Part shown: positions 53,572 to 62,433 of the stretch, piece by piece | How the letters are laid out: the number at the start of each line of letters is the position of its first letter | Numbering within the stretch: the stretch's first letter is position 1 | Assembly (NCBI GenBank): GCA_902583585.1 | Contig: CACHWN010000005.1 | Coordinates: 23,248 to 87,247, forward strand | Direction of reading: 5' to 3' | Origin: an uncultured Pelagibacteraceae bacterium | Lineage (GTDB): Bacteria; Pseudomonadota; Alphaproteobacteria; Pelagibacterales; Pelagibacteraceae | DNA length: 64,000 nt | Translations under genes and position numbers: made by a program | The notes under the pieces: model-generated | Databases searched by the model: none | What the model was told of the DNA's origin: nothing | The model's input: only the letters and a program-made list of their open reading frames with translations

Positions 53572-54638
53572 TTAAATAATCCTTTCAATCCTTTTTCTGA
53601 TGCTTCACAAATGCCTTTTTCTGTAATTAATCCTGTTACTAGTTTAGCAGGTGTAACATCAAAGGCTAGGTTTAAAGACTTACTTTTTTGTGGGTAAATT
53701 CTTACTTTTTTTATTTCATTATTTTCATCTACTCCCTCAACATGTGATAGTTCTTCTGAATTTCTTTCTTCGATAGGAATTTGTTTATGATCTTTAATGC
53801 TCCAATCTATTGTTGAGCTTGGTAAGGCAACATAAAAAGGAACATTATTATCTTTAGCAGATAAAGCTTTTAAATATGTTCCTATTTTATTACAAACGTC
53901 ACCGTTTGATAAAGTTCTATCGGTTCCAACGATACACATATCTACTTCTCCTCTTTGCATTAATATACCGCCAGCGTTATCTGTGATTACGGTGTTTGAT
54001 ATTCCTTCTTCGTTTAATTCAAAAGAGGTTAAGTTAGCTCCTTGGTTTCGTGGTCTTGTCTCATCAACCCAAACATGTACTTTAATCCCTTTTTGATGTG
54101 CGTGATATATTGGTGAAGTAGCCGTACCCCAGTCAATAGTAGCTAACCATCCCGCATTACAATGGGTTAAAATATTTACTGTATCTTTTTTTTTATTAGC
54201 AATGTCTTCAATTATTTTAAGACCATTCAAGCCGATATTTTTACAAAATTTTTCATCCTCTTCTGTGATTGCCTTTGCTTCGTCTAGAGCTATTTTCAAG
54301 ATATCTTTATCGTTTGCTCCATATAATTTTTTCATCATTCTGTCTACTGCCCACTTAAGATTAATTGCAGTGGGTCTTGATGCAATTAATTCTTCGCTGG
54401 ACTTTTTTAAAAAAGATAAATCATTTTTTTCAATTATGGATAAAACTAAACCATAGGCAGCAGTAGCGCCAATTAATGGAGCGCCTCTTACCTCCATTGT
54501 TTTAATGGCATTTATTGCATCATATATATTTTTTAAGTCTTTAATAACAAAATGATGAGGAAGTTTTGTTTGATCAATGATTTTTACTAAATTATTTTCA
54601 AACCATATCGTTTTGTATGATTTCCCCTCAATTTTCAT
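53568..54638 (-). CDS. mtnA: Methylthioribose-1-phosphate isomerase
   Basis: 356 residues of the eIF2B-like family. R-G-A-P-L-I-G near residue 52, catalytic Cys in T-H-C-N-A-G near 160, E-T-R-P-R-N-Q-G-A near 200, and catalytic Asp in V-G-T-D-R-T-L-S-N-G-D-V near 240. It isomerises 5-methylthioribose-1-phosphate to methylthioribulose-1-phosphate. It overlaps the tautomerase gene by 4 nt and follows mtnP by one gene. Confidence 0.94.
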   Translation of the reverse strand: MKIEGKSYKTIWFENNLVKIIDQTKLPHHFVIKDLKNIYDAINAIKTMEVRGAPLIGATAAYGLVLSIIEKNDLSFLKKSSEELIASRPTAINLKWAVDRMMKKLYGANDKDILKIALDEAKAITEEDEKFCKNIGLNGLKIIEDIANKKKDTVNILTHCNAGWLATIDWGTATSPIYHAHQKGIKVHVWVDETRPRNQGANLTSFELNEEGISNTVITDNAGGILMQRGEVDMCIVGTDRTLSNGDVCNKIGTYLKALSAKDNNVPFYVALPSSTIDWSIKDHKQIPIEERNSEELSHVEGVDENNEIKKVRIYPQKSKSLNLAFDVTPAKLVTGLITEKGICEASEKGLKGLFK

Positions 54639-55081
54639 TTTCTTTTTTCCATTTTTTTTAATCTTTTTCTTAAACTTGGTGATAACGAATTAAACCATTT
54701 TTTTTCCTGTCCTGATTTAGGTAAAACTTTCCCATATTCAATCATTTGATCTGGTAATAGATCTTCTAAGTAAACCCAAATAAAATCGCTGCGTAACTTT
54801 GTGTTTTTAATCAAAATTTTTTTTAAACCTAAAATTAAATGTTTTTTAACTTTAGATGTTCGTCCAGCTCTTATTTGTCCGTTTAAAAAAACTTCTTTAG
54901 TTTTTACTAATTTTCCGCCCATAAAATGAGCGTTTTTTTGATTTTTTTGAAATATTACTTGAGCAAAAAAGGTATTTGCACCAGTAAATTTACTATGAGT
55001 TTTTGTTATATCGTTAGCAATAGAATTTTTTTGTTTTTGTGAAAGATTAATATTTGAATATTTTAATGTGTATGTTGGCAT
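54635..55081 (-). CDS. Tautomerase-superfamily protein of the cis-CaaD type
   Basis: 148 residues. After Met removal Pro1 is exposed. Counting from Pro1, all six catalytic residues known for cis-3-chloroacrylate dehalogenase are present: Pro1, His28, Arg70, Arg73, Tyr103 and Glu114. The surrounding blocks (I-W-V-Y-L-E-D-L, M-I-E-Y-G-K-V-L-P, K-W-F-N-S-L-S) also match that subgroup, as does the length (149 in cis-CaaD). It sits between mtnP and mtnA, so a physiological hydration or tautomerisation step in sulfur-sugar salvage is as likely as dehalogenation. Confidence 0.85.
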   Translation of the reverse strand: MPTYTLKYSNINLSQKQKNSIANDITKTHSKFTGANTFFAQVIFQKNQKNAHFMGGKLVKTKEVFLNGQIRAGRTSKVKKHLILGLKKILIKNTKLRSDFIWVYLEDLLPDQMIEYGKVLPKSGQEKKWFNSLSPSLRKRLKKMEKRK

Positions 55082-55086
55082 GCGAA

Positions 55087-55962
55087 TTATTTTTTATTTA
55101 AAACTCTACCAGCAATATTTTTTAATTTTTTAATAGTTTTTTTTGTTCTTAACTTTGGATCAGTAATTATAGCGACATCTAAACAGTCGTTTGCAGGATC
55201 TTTTTCTACTGAATGATTTTTAAATGTTTTAATTATTTCTTTAATCATATTTTGTGCATTTTCAGCATTTTTCATTAAGGTTTGAACAACCATGTTAACA
55301 TCAACTTCTTCATGATCAGGATGCCAACAATCATAATCTGTTACCATTGCAACGGTGCAATATCTAATTTCTGCCTCTCTTGCTAATTTTGCTTCGGGCA
55401 TATTGGTCATTCCTATGACATCTGCTCCCCAAGATCTATATAGATTTGACTCTGCTAAAGTAGAAAATTGTGGTCCTTCCATAACAACATAAGTTCCTCC
55501 AACTTGATGTTTTATATTTAATTTTTTTAATGCAGCTTCACAAGAATTTGATAAGCCCGGGCTTATAGGTTTTGCCATTGACACATGAGCAACTATTTCT
55601 TCATCAAAGAAAGTTTTAACTCTTGAAAAAGTTCTATCAATAAATTGATCAATAATTACAAACTTTCCTGGTTCTAAATTTTCTTTTAAAGAACCAACAG
55701 CCGAAACAGAAATAATATCTGTAACACCCAATTGTTTCATTGCATCGATATTTGCTCTAAAATTTATGTTTGTAGGGCTAATTTTATGACCCCTTGCATG
55801 CCTGGGAATAAAACAAATTTCCTCTTTATCATATTTTGCAATTAATATTTCATCTGAGGGTTTTCCCCATGGTGTATTTATTTTTCTCCAAATAGTTTTT
55901 TCAAAACCTTCCATTTTGTAAAGACCACTGCCACCAATTATCCCAAGTTTTCTTTTTTTCAT
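55087..55962 (-). CDS. mtnP: 5'-methylthioadenosine phosphorylase
   Basis: 291 residues; cleaves methylthioadenosine with phosphate to adenine and methylthioribose-1-phosphate. I-I-G-G-S-G-L-Y near residue 9, I-P-R-H-A-R-G-H near 53, V-V-M-E-G-P-Q-F-S near 160, M-T-N-M-P-E-A near 185 and D-Y-D-C-W near 213. The N-M-P-E form after M-T fits MTA over inosine/guanosine phosphorylase. First gene of the operon, divergent from apt, which uses its adenine product. Confidence 0.94.
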   Translation of the reverse strand: MKKRKLGIIGGSGLYKMEGFEKTIWRKINTPWGKPSDEILIAKYDKEEICFIPRHARGHKISPTNINFRANIDAMKQLGVTDIISVSAVGSLKENLEPGKFVIIDQFIDRTFSRVKTFFDEEIVAHVSMAKPISPGLSNSCEAALKKLNIKHQVGGTYVVMEGPQFSTLAESNLYRSWGADVIGMTNMPEAKLAREAEIRYCTVAMVTDYDCWHPDHEEVDVNMVVQTLMKNAENAQNMIKEIIKTFKNHSVEKDPANDCLDVAIITDPKLRTKKTIKKLKNIAGRVLNKK

Positions 55963-56005
55963 TATTTAATTATTAAAGCTTTTTTGTTAGAACTTGAAGC
56001 TAAAT

Positions 56006-56533
56006 ATGGATTTAAAAAAACATATAAGGTCAATTGCTGATTACCCAAAAAAAGGTATCTTATTTAGAGATATAACTACTTTAATTAAAAACGCAGAAGC
56101 TTTCAAATATGCAAATGATAGAATTATCGAAATATCGAAAAAAATTAAATTTGATAAAGTAGCGGCCATCGAGTCAAGAGGATTTGTATTCGCCTCAACT
56201 GTCTCATATCAACTTAAAAAACCTTTTATTCTCTTAAGAAAAAAAAATAAATTACCAGCAGAAACTCATTCTGTTGATTTTGAACTTGAATACGGAAAAG
56301 CTACAATCGAAGTACATAAAGACTCGATTGAAAAAGATGAAAAAATTTTAATTATTGATGATCTTATTGCAACTGGAGGAACAGCAGAAGCAGCTGCTAA
56401 ACTTGTAGAAATTTCTGGTGGTAAAGTTGCAGGTTTTATATTTGTTATAAATCTTTTTGATTTACCTGGTAGTAAACTTTTAAAAGATAAAGGTTATAAA
56501 ACAGAAAGTCTTATCGAATTTCCAGGACATTAA
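56006..56533 (+). CDS. apt: Adenine phosphoribosyltransferase
   Basis: 175 residues from ATG 56006; an upstream TTG at 55994 is unlikely. F-R-D-I-T-T-L near residue 22, E-S-R-G-F near 54, K-L-P-A-E-T near 85, and the PRPP loop I-I-D-D-L-I-A-T-G-G-T near 117. It recycles adenine to AMP. Its divergent pairing with mtnP, 43 bp apart, ties it to methylthioadenosine salvage. It converges with the epimerase gene by 4 nt. Confidence 0.96.
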   Translation: MDLKKHIRSIADYPKKGILFRDITTLIKNAEAFKYANDRIIEISKKIKFDKVAAIESRGFVFASTVSYQLKKPFILLRKKNKLPAETHSVDFELEYGKATIEVHKDSIEKDEKILIIDDLIATGGTAEAAAKLVEISGGKVAGFIFVINLFDLPGSKLLKDKGYKTESLIEFPGH

Positions 56534-57546
56534 ACTTCTTTATTTTTCCAAGTTGTAGGGGTCAATTCATTATTAATTTCTATATTAATATTATAATCAA
56601 ATGGCCGAATACCTCTATTTTTAATATATTCAAACGTTTTTTGAATTCCCTCTCTCAAGTTTACTTTAGTTTTGTAATTCAATAATTCCCTAGCTTTGTC
56701 AGCTGAACATGTGGCATGTTTTACTTCTTGTGGTCTATCTTTTTTATAAATTGGCTTTAAATTTACGCCAGTTATATTAGAACAAATTTCTGAAATCTTA
56801 TTTATCGTAACAAACTCTTCGTCAGGTCCAATATTTATAATTTCTTTATTTAAGTTTTTTTGATCGAGCATTGGGATCAAACAACTTAAACAATCATCAA
56901 TATAAGAAAAACATCTTGTTTGTTCTCCATCTCCATAAATTATTGGTGCTTTACCTTGTAGCATTCTATTAATCATAATTGAAACCACATTACGAAATGG
57001 ATCATCATACTTTTGTCTAGGGCCTATTATATTATGAGGAATAGCAATTACCCACTCAATACCATTCAGTTCACAAAGGTTTTTTAAAACTTCCTCTGCA
57101 GCTACTTTTGAAATTGCATATGGGTCAACAGGTTTTGGCTTCATTGACTCTGTGAATGGGGTAACTTGATCTCCATACCTTGCCATCGATGAGCAAAAAA
57201 TTATTCTCTTTACTTTTTCATTCACTGCTGCCGAAAAAATTGAAACTGAAGCTAAATAATTATTTTTAGTGATTTCAAACGGAGAAAATACTGATAAGCC
57301 TTCATGAGCTGTTGCAGCACAGTGATAAACAACATCTATGTCTTTCATAATTGATTTAACTTGTTCAAAGTTACAGCAATCGCCTTTATGAAATTCTATA
57401 TTATTTGGAATATTGTCTTCATACCCGCCAAGCATATTGTCTATTCCAACTACCTTGTGCCCTATGGAAACTAGTCTTTCGCTCAAATGAGAACCAAGAA
57501 ATCCTGCGACACCTGTTACTAAAATTTTTTTGGAATTTGTTGACAT
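56530..57546 (-). CDS. NAD-dependent nucleotide-sugar epimerase/dehydratase
   Basis: 338 residues, extended SDR. G-V-A-G-F-L-G-S-H-L near residue 13, Ser of C-S-S-M-A-R near 118, and Y-A-I-S-K (catalytic Tyr and Lys) near 142. H-N-I-I-G-P-R and C-F-S-Y-I-D-D follow, typical of UDP-glucose/GlcNAc epimerases. First gene of the surface-polysaccharide region. Exact substrate is not assigned. Confidence 0.86.
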   Translation of the reverse strand: MSTNSKKILVTGVAGFLGSHLSERLVSIGHKVVGIDNMLGGYEDNIPNNIEFHKGDCCNFEQVKSIMKDIDVVYHCAATAHEGLSVFSPFEITKNNYLASVSIFSAAVNEKVKRIIFCSSMARYGDQVTPFTESMKPKPVDPYAISKVAAEEVLKNLCELNGIEWVIAIPHNIIGPRQKYDDPFRNVVSIMINRMLQGKAPIIYGDGEQTRCFSYIDDCLSCLIPMLDQKNLNKEIINIGPDEEFVTINKISEICSNITGVNLKPIYKKDRPQEVKHATCSADKARELLNYKTKVNLREGIQKTFEYIKNRGIRPFDYNINIEINNELTPTTWKNKEV

Positions 57547-57576
57547 AAAAGTTTTATATATAAAATTAAGAATTTA

Positions 57577-58428
57577 TCAATTAGATAAAATTTTTGGTCT
57601 ATACCAAGATTTTCTTCCCAATATGGAGTTTATCAAACCTGAAAATCTTTGAAAGTAAATTTTCCTTTTTTTATTTTTAAATATAATTGAAAAAAAAATT
57701 AAATTAATTAGTGATGAAAGAAATTTTCCACTTATTTTTACAAGAGAATAAAAGTAACCATAATGTTTTCTATTATAATAAAATGTGGACCACATCCAAT
57801 GCCAATTTCTTGAAAGTTCCATCTCAAAATTAATCGAGGAGTCGTGGGAACGACCGCCTAGATGATGAATTATTATATTTTTATCTAAATAAATTTTTTT
57901 GTTTTCTTTCCTCAATCTTTTGCATAAATCAATCTCCTCTAAATAAATAAAAAAATTTTCATCAAAAAAACCAATCTCTTTAAATTGTTTCATATTTAAA
58001 AACATTGCAAAACCTTTTAATTCATTAACTTCAAAAAAATCTTCTTTTTCTGAACTAATGTCGTTCTCATTTAATTCATCTTGTTTCGCAGGGCCTATAA
58101 TAGAAAAATCTTTAATTTTGCTAGCGGTAATAAAAAAGTTTCTTAATGTATTTTTTTCAAGTTTTGCATCAGGGTTCAAAATTAAAGCGTATTTACTATT
58201 TACTGTAGATAAGCCTAAATTGTTCCCTTTTGCGTAACCTAAATTATCTCCAGCTAAAATACATTCAACATTTGAGTATTTTTCTTCAATTTTATTTTTG
58301 AATTCACTATTTTTAGAATTTTCAACTACCACTACTTTGTATGTATTGGGGATGGAGTCTAAACAGTTATATATTTTTTCTTCGCTTTTGAAAGTATTGA
58401 TAATAATTGTAATTTTTTCATCACCCAT
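57577..58428 (-). CDS. Glycosyltransferase family 2
   Basis: 283 residues of GT-A fold. The N-terminal I-I-I-N-T-F-K-S-E-E, D-N-L-G-Y-A-K-G-N-N-L-G near residue 60, metal site L-I-L-N-P-D-A near 85, and E-E-I-D-L-C-K-R-L near 167 resemble rhamnosyl- and related transferases. The tail is hydrophobic with basic clusters. It precedes a divergent dTDP-sugar operon, consistent with transfer of rhamnose or a related sugar. Confidence 0.86.
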   Translation of the reverse strand: MGDEKITIIINTFKSEEKIYNCLDSIPNTYKVVVVENSKNSEFKNKIEEKYSNVECILAGDNLGYAKGNNLGLSTVNSKYALILNPDAKLEKNTLRNFFITASKIKDFSIIGPAKQDELNENDISSEKEDFFEVNELKGFAMFLNMKQFKEIGFFDENFFIYLEEIDLCKRLRKENKKIYLDKNIIIHHLGGRSHDSSINFEMELSRNWHWMWSTFYYNRKHYGYFYSLVKISGKFLSSLINLIFFSIIFKNKKRKIYFQRFSGLINSILGRKSWYRPKILSN

Positions 58429-58510
58429 TTTAATTTAAAATTATTGATTTAAGCAAATAACTATCTTATTACATTATATATTAAAAAATGTCTTTCATAT
58501 CAAAATTTTA

Positions 58511-59536
58511 ATGAAAAAATTAATTGTTACTGGCGGAAATGGCTTTATAGGAAGTAACTTGGTAAATTTTCTTTTAAAAAAAAAATATTTTGTAATTAAT
58601 ATAGACAAGAATAAATATTCAAAAGGTTCGTATTTACTTAAAAATATAGATAATAAGAATTACAAATTTTTAAATTTAGACATTAATAATAAAAAAATAT
58701 TCAATATTTTTCAAAAGTATAAACCCGATGCAATATTTAATTTAGCTGCAGAAACGCACGTTGATAGATCAATAGACTCACCGAAGGAATTCATTTATTC
58801 AAATATTTTAGGAACTTTTAATATTTTGGAACAAATAAGGAAATACGAAAAAAAATTTAAAAGAAAATTAAAGCTGATACATATTTCAACTGATGAAGTT
58901 TATGGAGATTTGAATAAAGGTGAACGATCTACTGAAAATAGTGCTTATAAACCAAGTTCACCATACTCAGCAAGCAAAGCAAGTTCTGACCATTTAATAA
59001 AATCTTACTCCAGAACTTACAAATTACACGTAATGATTTCAAATTGTTGTAACAACTATGGACCTGCTCAATTTCCAGAAAAATTTATTCCTACATTAAT
59101 TTTTAATATTCTGAATAACAAACCCCTACCTATTTATGGTAGAGGCAAAAATTCTAGAGAGTGGATACATGTAGACGATCACTGTAATGGTTTGTTCAAA
59201 ATCTATAAAAGTGGAAAAATAGGTGAAAGTTACAACATTGGATCTGGAAATAATATAAATAATCTTAATTTAACCAAATTCTTACTAAAGATTATCAAAA
59301 GTAAAAAAATTTACATTGGAAAAAAAGTAAAAATAAAATTTGTTAAAGATAGGCCGGGTCATGACTTTAGATATGCTCTTAATAGTAATAAAATACAAAA
59401 AAATCTCAAGTGGTATCCAAATATGAAATTTTCTTTCGGTTTGGAGAAAACTATAGATTGGTATTTAAATAATTATAAATTTTTTAGTTATTTTTCGAAA
59501 AAAAAATTTTTTAAAAGATTGGGCTTAAGTTTATGA
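58511..59536 (+). CDS. rfbB: dTDP-glucose 4,6-dehydratase
   Basis: 341 residues, extended SDR. T-G-G-N-G-F-I-G-S near residue 7, A-A-E-T-H-V-D-R-S near 80, I-S-T-D-E-V-Y-G near 120 (Thr-Asp-Glu of the dehydratase), Y-S-A-S-K near 150. Converts dTDP-glucose to the 4-keto-6-deoxy intermediate. Overlaps rfbA by 4 nt. The C-terminal stretch is extra-rich in Lys and Phe, like its neighbours. Confidence 0.93.
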   Translation: MKKLIVTGGNGFIGSNLVNFLLKKKYFVINIDKNKYSKGSYLLKNIDNKNYKFLNLDINNKKIFNIFQKYKPDAIFNLAAETHVDRSIDSPKEFIYSNILGTFNILEQIRKYEKKFKRKLKLIHISTDEVYGDLNKGERSTENSAYKPSSPYSASKASSDHLIKSYSRTYKLHVMISNCCNNYGPAQFPEKFIPTLIFNILNNKPLPIYGRGKNSREWIHVDDHCNGLFKIYKSGKIGESYNIGSGNNINNLNLTKFLLKIIKSKKIYIGKKVKIKFVKDRPGHDFRYALNSNKIQKNLKWYPNMKFSFGLEKTIDWYLNNYKFFSYFSKKKFFKRLGLSL

Positions 59537-60402
59537 TAAAAAAAGGTATAATATTAGCTGGTGGGATGGGTACCAGAATGAGTCCACTAACTAAAGCCGT
59601 TAACAAACAACTCTTGCCACTTTATGATAAGCCTTTAATATTTTATCCGCTATCAATATTGATGTTAGCTGGGATAAAGCATGTATTAATTATTGTTAAT
59701 AAAGGACAACTAAACCAGTTTAGGAAAATTCTTCCGGAAAAAAATAATATTGGTTTAAAAATTGAGTACAAAGAACAACTAAAACCAGCCGGACTTCCAC
59801 AAGCGTTCACGATTGGAGAAAAATTCATTGGTAGAGATAATGTTGCACTAATTTTGGGTGATAATTTCTTTTACGGACAAAGTCTTACAAAAATTTTAAA
59901 AAAAAACGCCTCTTTTAAAAAAGGAGCAAAAATTTTTGTTTATCCTGTTAAAAACGCTCAACAATATGGAGTAGCTACTTTAAACAAAAATAAGAAAATA
60001 CTTAAACTAGATGAGAAACCAAAGAAACCAAAATCAAATTTAGCTGTGACTGGTCTCTATTTTTTTGACAACAATGTAGTTAGTTTTTCAAAAAACTTAA
60101 AACCCTCATCTAGGGGAGAATTAGAAATAATTGATCTTTTAAAAATTTATCTTAAAAGGAAAAAATTATCAGCAGAGTTTATAGGACGAGGTGGCGCATG
60201 GCTTGATACAGGAAATGTAAAAGATTACTATGATGCGTGTAATTTTGTATCTGCTATTGAAAATAGACAAGGATTAAAAATAGCATGTTTAGAGGAAATT
60301 TCTTTAAAAAATAAATGGATAAATAGTAATAATATATTAGATGCTATCTCGTTTTATGGTAATTGTGAATATTCAAAATATCTTAAATCACTAATAAATT
60401 AA
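59533..60402 (+). CDS. rfbA: Glucose-1-phosphate thymidylyltransferase
   Basis: 289 residues. L-A-G-G-M-G-T-R-M-S-P-L-T near residue 8, K-Q-L-L-P-L-Y-D-K-P near 25, and L-G-D-N-F-F-Y-G near 108. Makes dTDP-glucose, the substrate of rfbB upstream. Full length. Overlaps both neighbours (4 nt and 1 nt). It is the only sugar nucleotidyltransferase in the window and does not supply the missing GlmU half. Confidence 0.95.
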   Translation: MIKKGIILAGGMGTRMSPLTKAVNKQLLPLYDKPLIFYPLSILMLAGIKHVLIIVNKGQLNQFRKILPEKNNIGLKIEYKEQLKPAGLPQAFTIGEKFIGRDNVALILGDNFFYGQSLTKILKKNASFKKGAKIFVYPVKNAQQYGVATLNKNKKILKLDEKPKKPKSNLAVTGLYFFDNNVVSFSKNLKPSSRGELEIIDLLKIYLKRKKLSAEFIGRGGAWLDTGNVKDYYDACNFVSAIENRQGLKIACLEEISLKNKWINSNNILDAISFYGNCEYSKYLKSLIN

Positions 60403-61109
60403 TGGTGAAAATTTTGGTAACAGGATCAGACGGAAGATTTGGAAAAATATTAAGAAAAGTTAAAACTAGATATAAGTTTATTTTTAAAGATAAAAAAGAA
60501 TTAAATATACTTTCTCAAAAATCTATTGTTCAAAATATAAAAAAATTCAAACCTATTTATATTCTTCATCTAGCCGGTCTATCAAGACCAATGAAATTAC
60601 ATGATACTAATATATCAAAAAGTATCGATTTAAATATAATAGGTACATGTAACTTAGTTAAGGAAGCTTCAAAAGAAAATATAAAATTTATCTATTTGTC
60701 TACTAATTATGTTTATGAAGGAAATAAAGGAAATTATAAAGAAACAGACTCATTAAAACCTTGGAATAATTATGCATGGTCAAAATTAGGTGGCGAGTGT
60801 GCAGCTCAAATGTACAAAAATTCACTTATAGTAAGAATGTGTATGACTGAGAAACCTTTCATTCATAAAAAAGCTTATGCAAATGTAAAGTCAAATTTTA
60901 TATTTCAGGAGGAAGCGGCAAAATTGCTTATAAAAATTATAAAAAGAAAAGGGATAATTAATTTAGGTGGCCCGAGTCAAAGTATTTATAATTTTGCAAA
61001 AAAATATAATAAAAAGATTAAAAAAATATTTTCTAAAAAAGAATTTCCAAAAAGAACTGATATGAATTTGAGTAAATTGAAAAGTATAATAAAGCATGAA
61101 AATAATTAA
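60402..61109 (+). CDS. rfbD: dTDP-4-dehydrorhamnose reductase-like SDR
   Basis: 235 residues, shorter than typical RfbD (about 290). T-G-S-D-G-R-F-G-K near residue 7, L-A-G-L-S-R-P near 60, Y-L-S-T-N-Y-V-Y-E near 105, and Y-A-W-S-K catalytic Tyr/Lys near 127. Position in rfbB-rfbA-X-rfbC supports the reductase step. The short C-terminus leaves open another 4-keto-sugar reductase. Overlaps rfbC by 14 nt. Confidence 0.75.
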   Translation: MVKILVTGSDGRFGKILRKVKTRYKFIFKDKKELNILSQKSIVQNIKKFKPIYILHLAGLSRPMKLHDTNISKSIDLNIIGTCNLVKEASKENIKFIYLSTNYVYEGNKGNYKETDSLKPWNNYAWSKLGGECAAQMYKNSLIVRMCMTEKPFIHKKAYANVKSNFIFQEEAAKLLIKIIKRKGIINLGGPSQSIYNFAKKYNKKIKKIFSKKEFPKRTDMNLSKLKSIIKHENN

Positions 61110-61629
61110 GACAAAATTTAAAGATCTAATAATTGTTAAACAAAAAAATAATACCGATAAGAGAGGTTCATTAAGAGAAACTTTTAATAACAAAATTTTA
61201 AAGAAGAAATTTGTTTTTGAGTACTGTACTACATCGAAAAAAAACGTCTTGAGAGGTTTTCATTTTCAAACAAAATTTAAACAATCTAAATACGTTAATG
61301 TAATTAAAGGAAAAATACTTGATGCTGTTATCGATCTCAGAAAAAATTCAAAAACATTTGGAAAAATTTTTAAAATTGTTTTATCGCAAAAAAATGCCTT
61401 AAGTTTATTTGTACCTGCAGGGTTTGCTCATGCTTATTACAGTATTGAAAAAGAAAATATAATTTATTACAAGTTAGATAATTACTACTCACCTAAATTT
61501 GAAGACGGTATCATTTATAATGACAAATCTTTAAAGATTAAGTGGCCAGACAGTAAAATAATTATCTCAAAAAAAGATAAAAATTTACTATCATTTAAAG
61601 AATTTAAAAGAAAATATAAAGCCCTTTAA
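61096..61629 (+). CDS. rfbC: dTDP-4-dehydrorhamnose 3,5-epimerase
   Basis: 177 residues of RmlC cupin fold. D-K-R-G-S-L-R-E near residue 18, V-L-R-G-F-H-F-Q (catalytic His) near 53, D-A-V-I-D-L-R near 77, F-V-P-A-G-F-A-H-A-Y-Y near 110. Closes the dTDP-rhamnose-type set, overlapping rfbD by 14 nt and convergent with the next gene. Confidence 0.93.
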   Translation: MKIIKTKFKDLIIVKQKNNTDKRGSLRETFNNKILKKKFVFEYCTTSKKNVLRGFHFQTKFKQSKYVNVIKGKILDAVIDLRKNSKTFGKIFKIVLSQKNALSLFVPAGFAHAYYSIEKENIIYYKLDNYYSPKFEDGIIYNDKSLKIKWPDSKIIISKKDKNLLSFKEFKRKYKAL

Positions 61630-62432
61630 TCTAAAAAACTAATGTCAGCAAATTTAATTGGAAGAGTTGAAAACTTTGTATATTTTCTAAACCAATAAGA
61701 AAGATATCTCTCAGCTAAAAATCCATATATTCTTTGTAATCCGTAACCCGAAAGGTCAAATCCAAATTCTTTTTCACATCTCTCAAGCCATGGAAAAACT
61801 GACTCATAGTAATTTCTTAAAATATTTTCTGATTTACAAATAAACATATTATGTGGACTAAATGATACTTCAGAATTCACATAATCTTTGAAATCAATTC
61901 TATCTTTGATATCAAGTAGATTAATCGCTTTTTCTAAATTTCCCTCTCCATGCATCATATCAAAATGAAATTTAATATTTCTTTTTTTGCTATCAAAAAA
62001 TAAGCTTGGTTTTTGAATCATTTTTTTAAAGTTTCGTTTTAAGAATTTCGATAATTTAAATTCATTTACATAAAATGCATTTCCTAAAATACTTTCATAA
62101 TTCTCATAATTTTTTGGAATATTTTTAATCAGATTTTGACTTAATTGATTTAAATTAATAATTTTTTCATTTTTTTCATTTATAACCCAAAATTTTCTAT
62201 ACTGGCAGAAACCTATCCAATCATTTTTTAAATCAAGACTATTATTTTTCCATAACCAAAAATGAAAGGAGTACTCTCCGTAATAAGGATTTTTTTTTGT
62301 TATATTGTATCCTGTGTTATCTCTTAAAAAATTCTCATTTTTGATTTTAGGACCTAGTCCAACAGGATAATAGCCAAAATCTTTTATCTTTTGATAGTGG
62401 TTATTATCTAATGTAATACAAAACATTTTCAT
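61626..62432 (-). CDS. DUF4422-like surface-glycan protein
   Basis: 268 residues. N-P-Y-Y-G-E-Y-S-F-H-F-W-L-W-K-N and I-G-F-C-Q-Y-R-K-F fit the DUF4422 pattern (Y-G-E-x-x-x-x-x-W-x-W-K-N and G-x-x-x-Y-R), found in capsule and glycosyltransferase loci. No catalytic site is established from sequence alone. Follows the methyltransferase by 1 nt and overlaps rfbC convergently. Confidence 0.75.
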   Translation of the reverse strand: MKMFCITLDNNHYQKIKDFGYYPVGLGPKIKNENFLRDNTGYNITKKNPYYGEYSFHFWLWKNNSLDLKNDWIGFCQYRKFWVINEKNEKIINLNQLSQNLIKNIPKNYENYESILGNAFYVNEFKLSKFLKRNFKKMIQKPSLFFDSKKRNIKFHFDMMHGEGNLEKAINLLDIKDRIDFKDYVNSEVSFSPHNMFICKSENILRNYYESVFPWLERCEKEFGFDLSGYGLQRIYGFLAERYLSYWFRKYTKFSTLPIKFADISFLD

Positions 62433-62433
62433 A

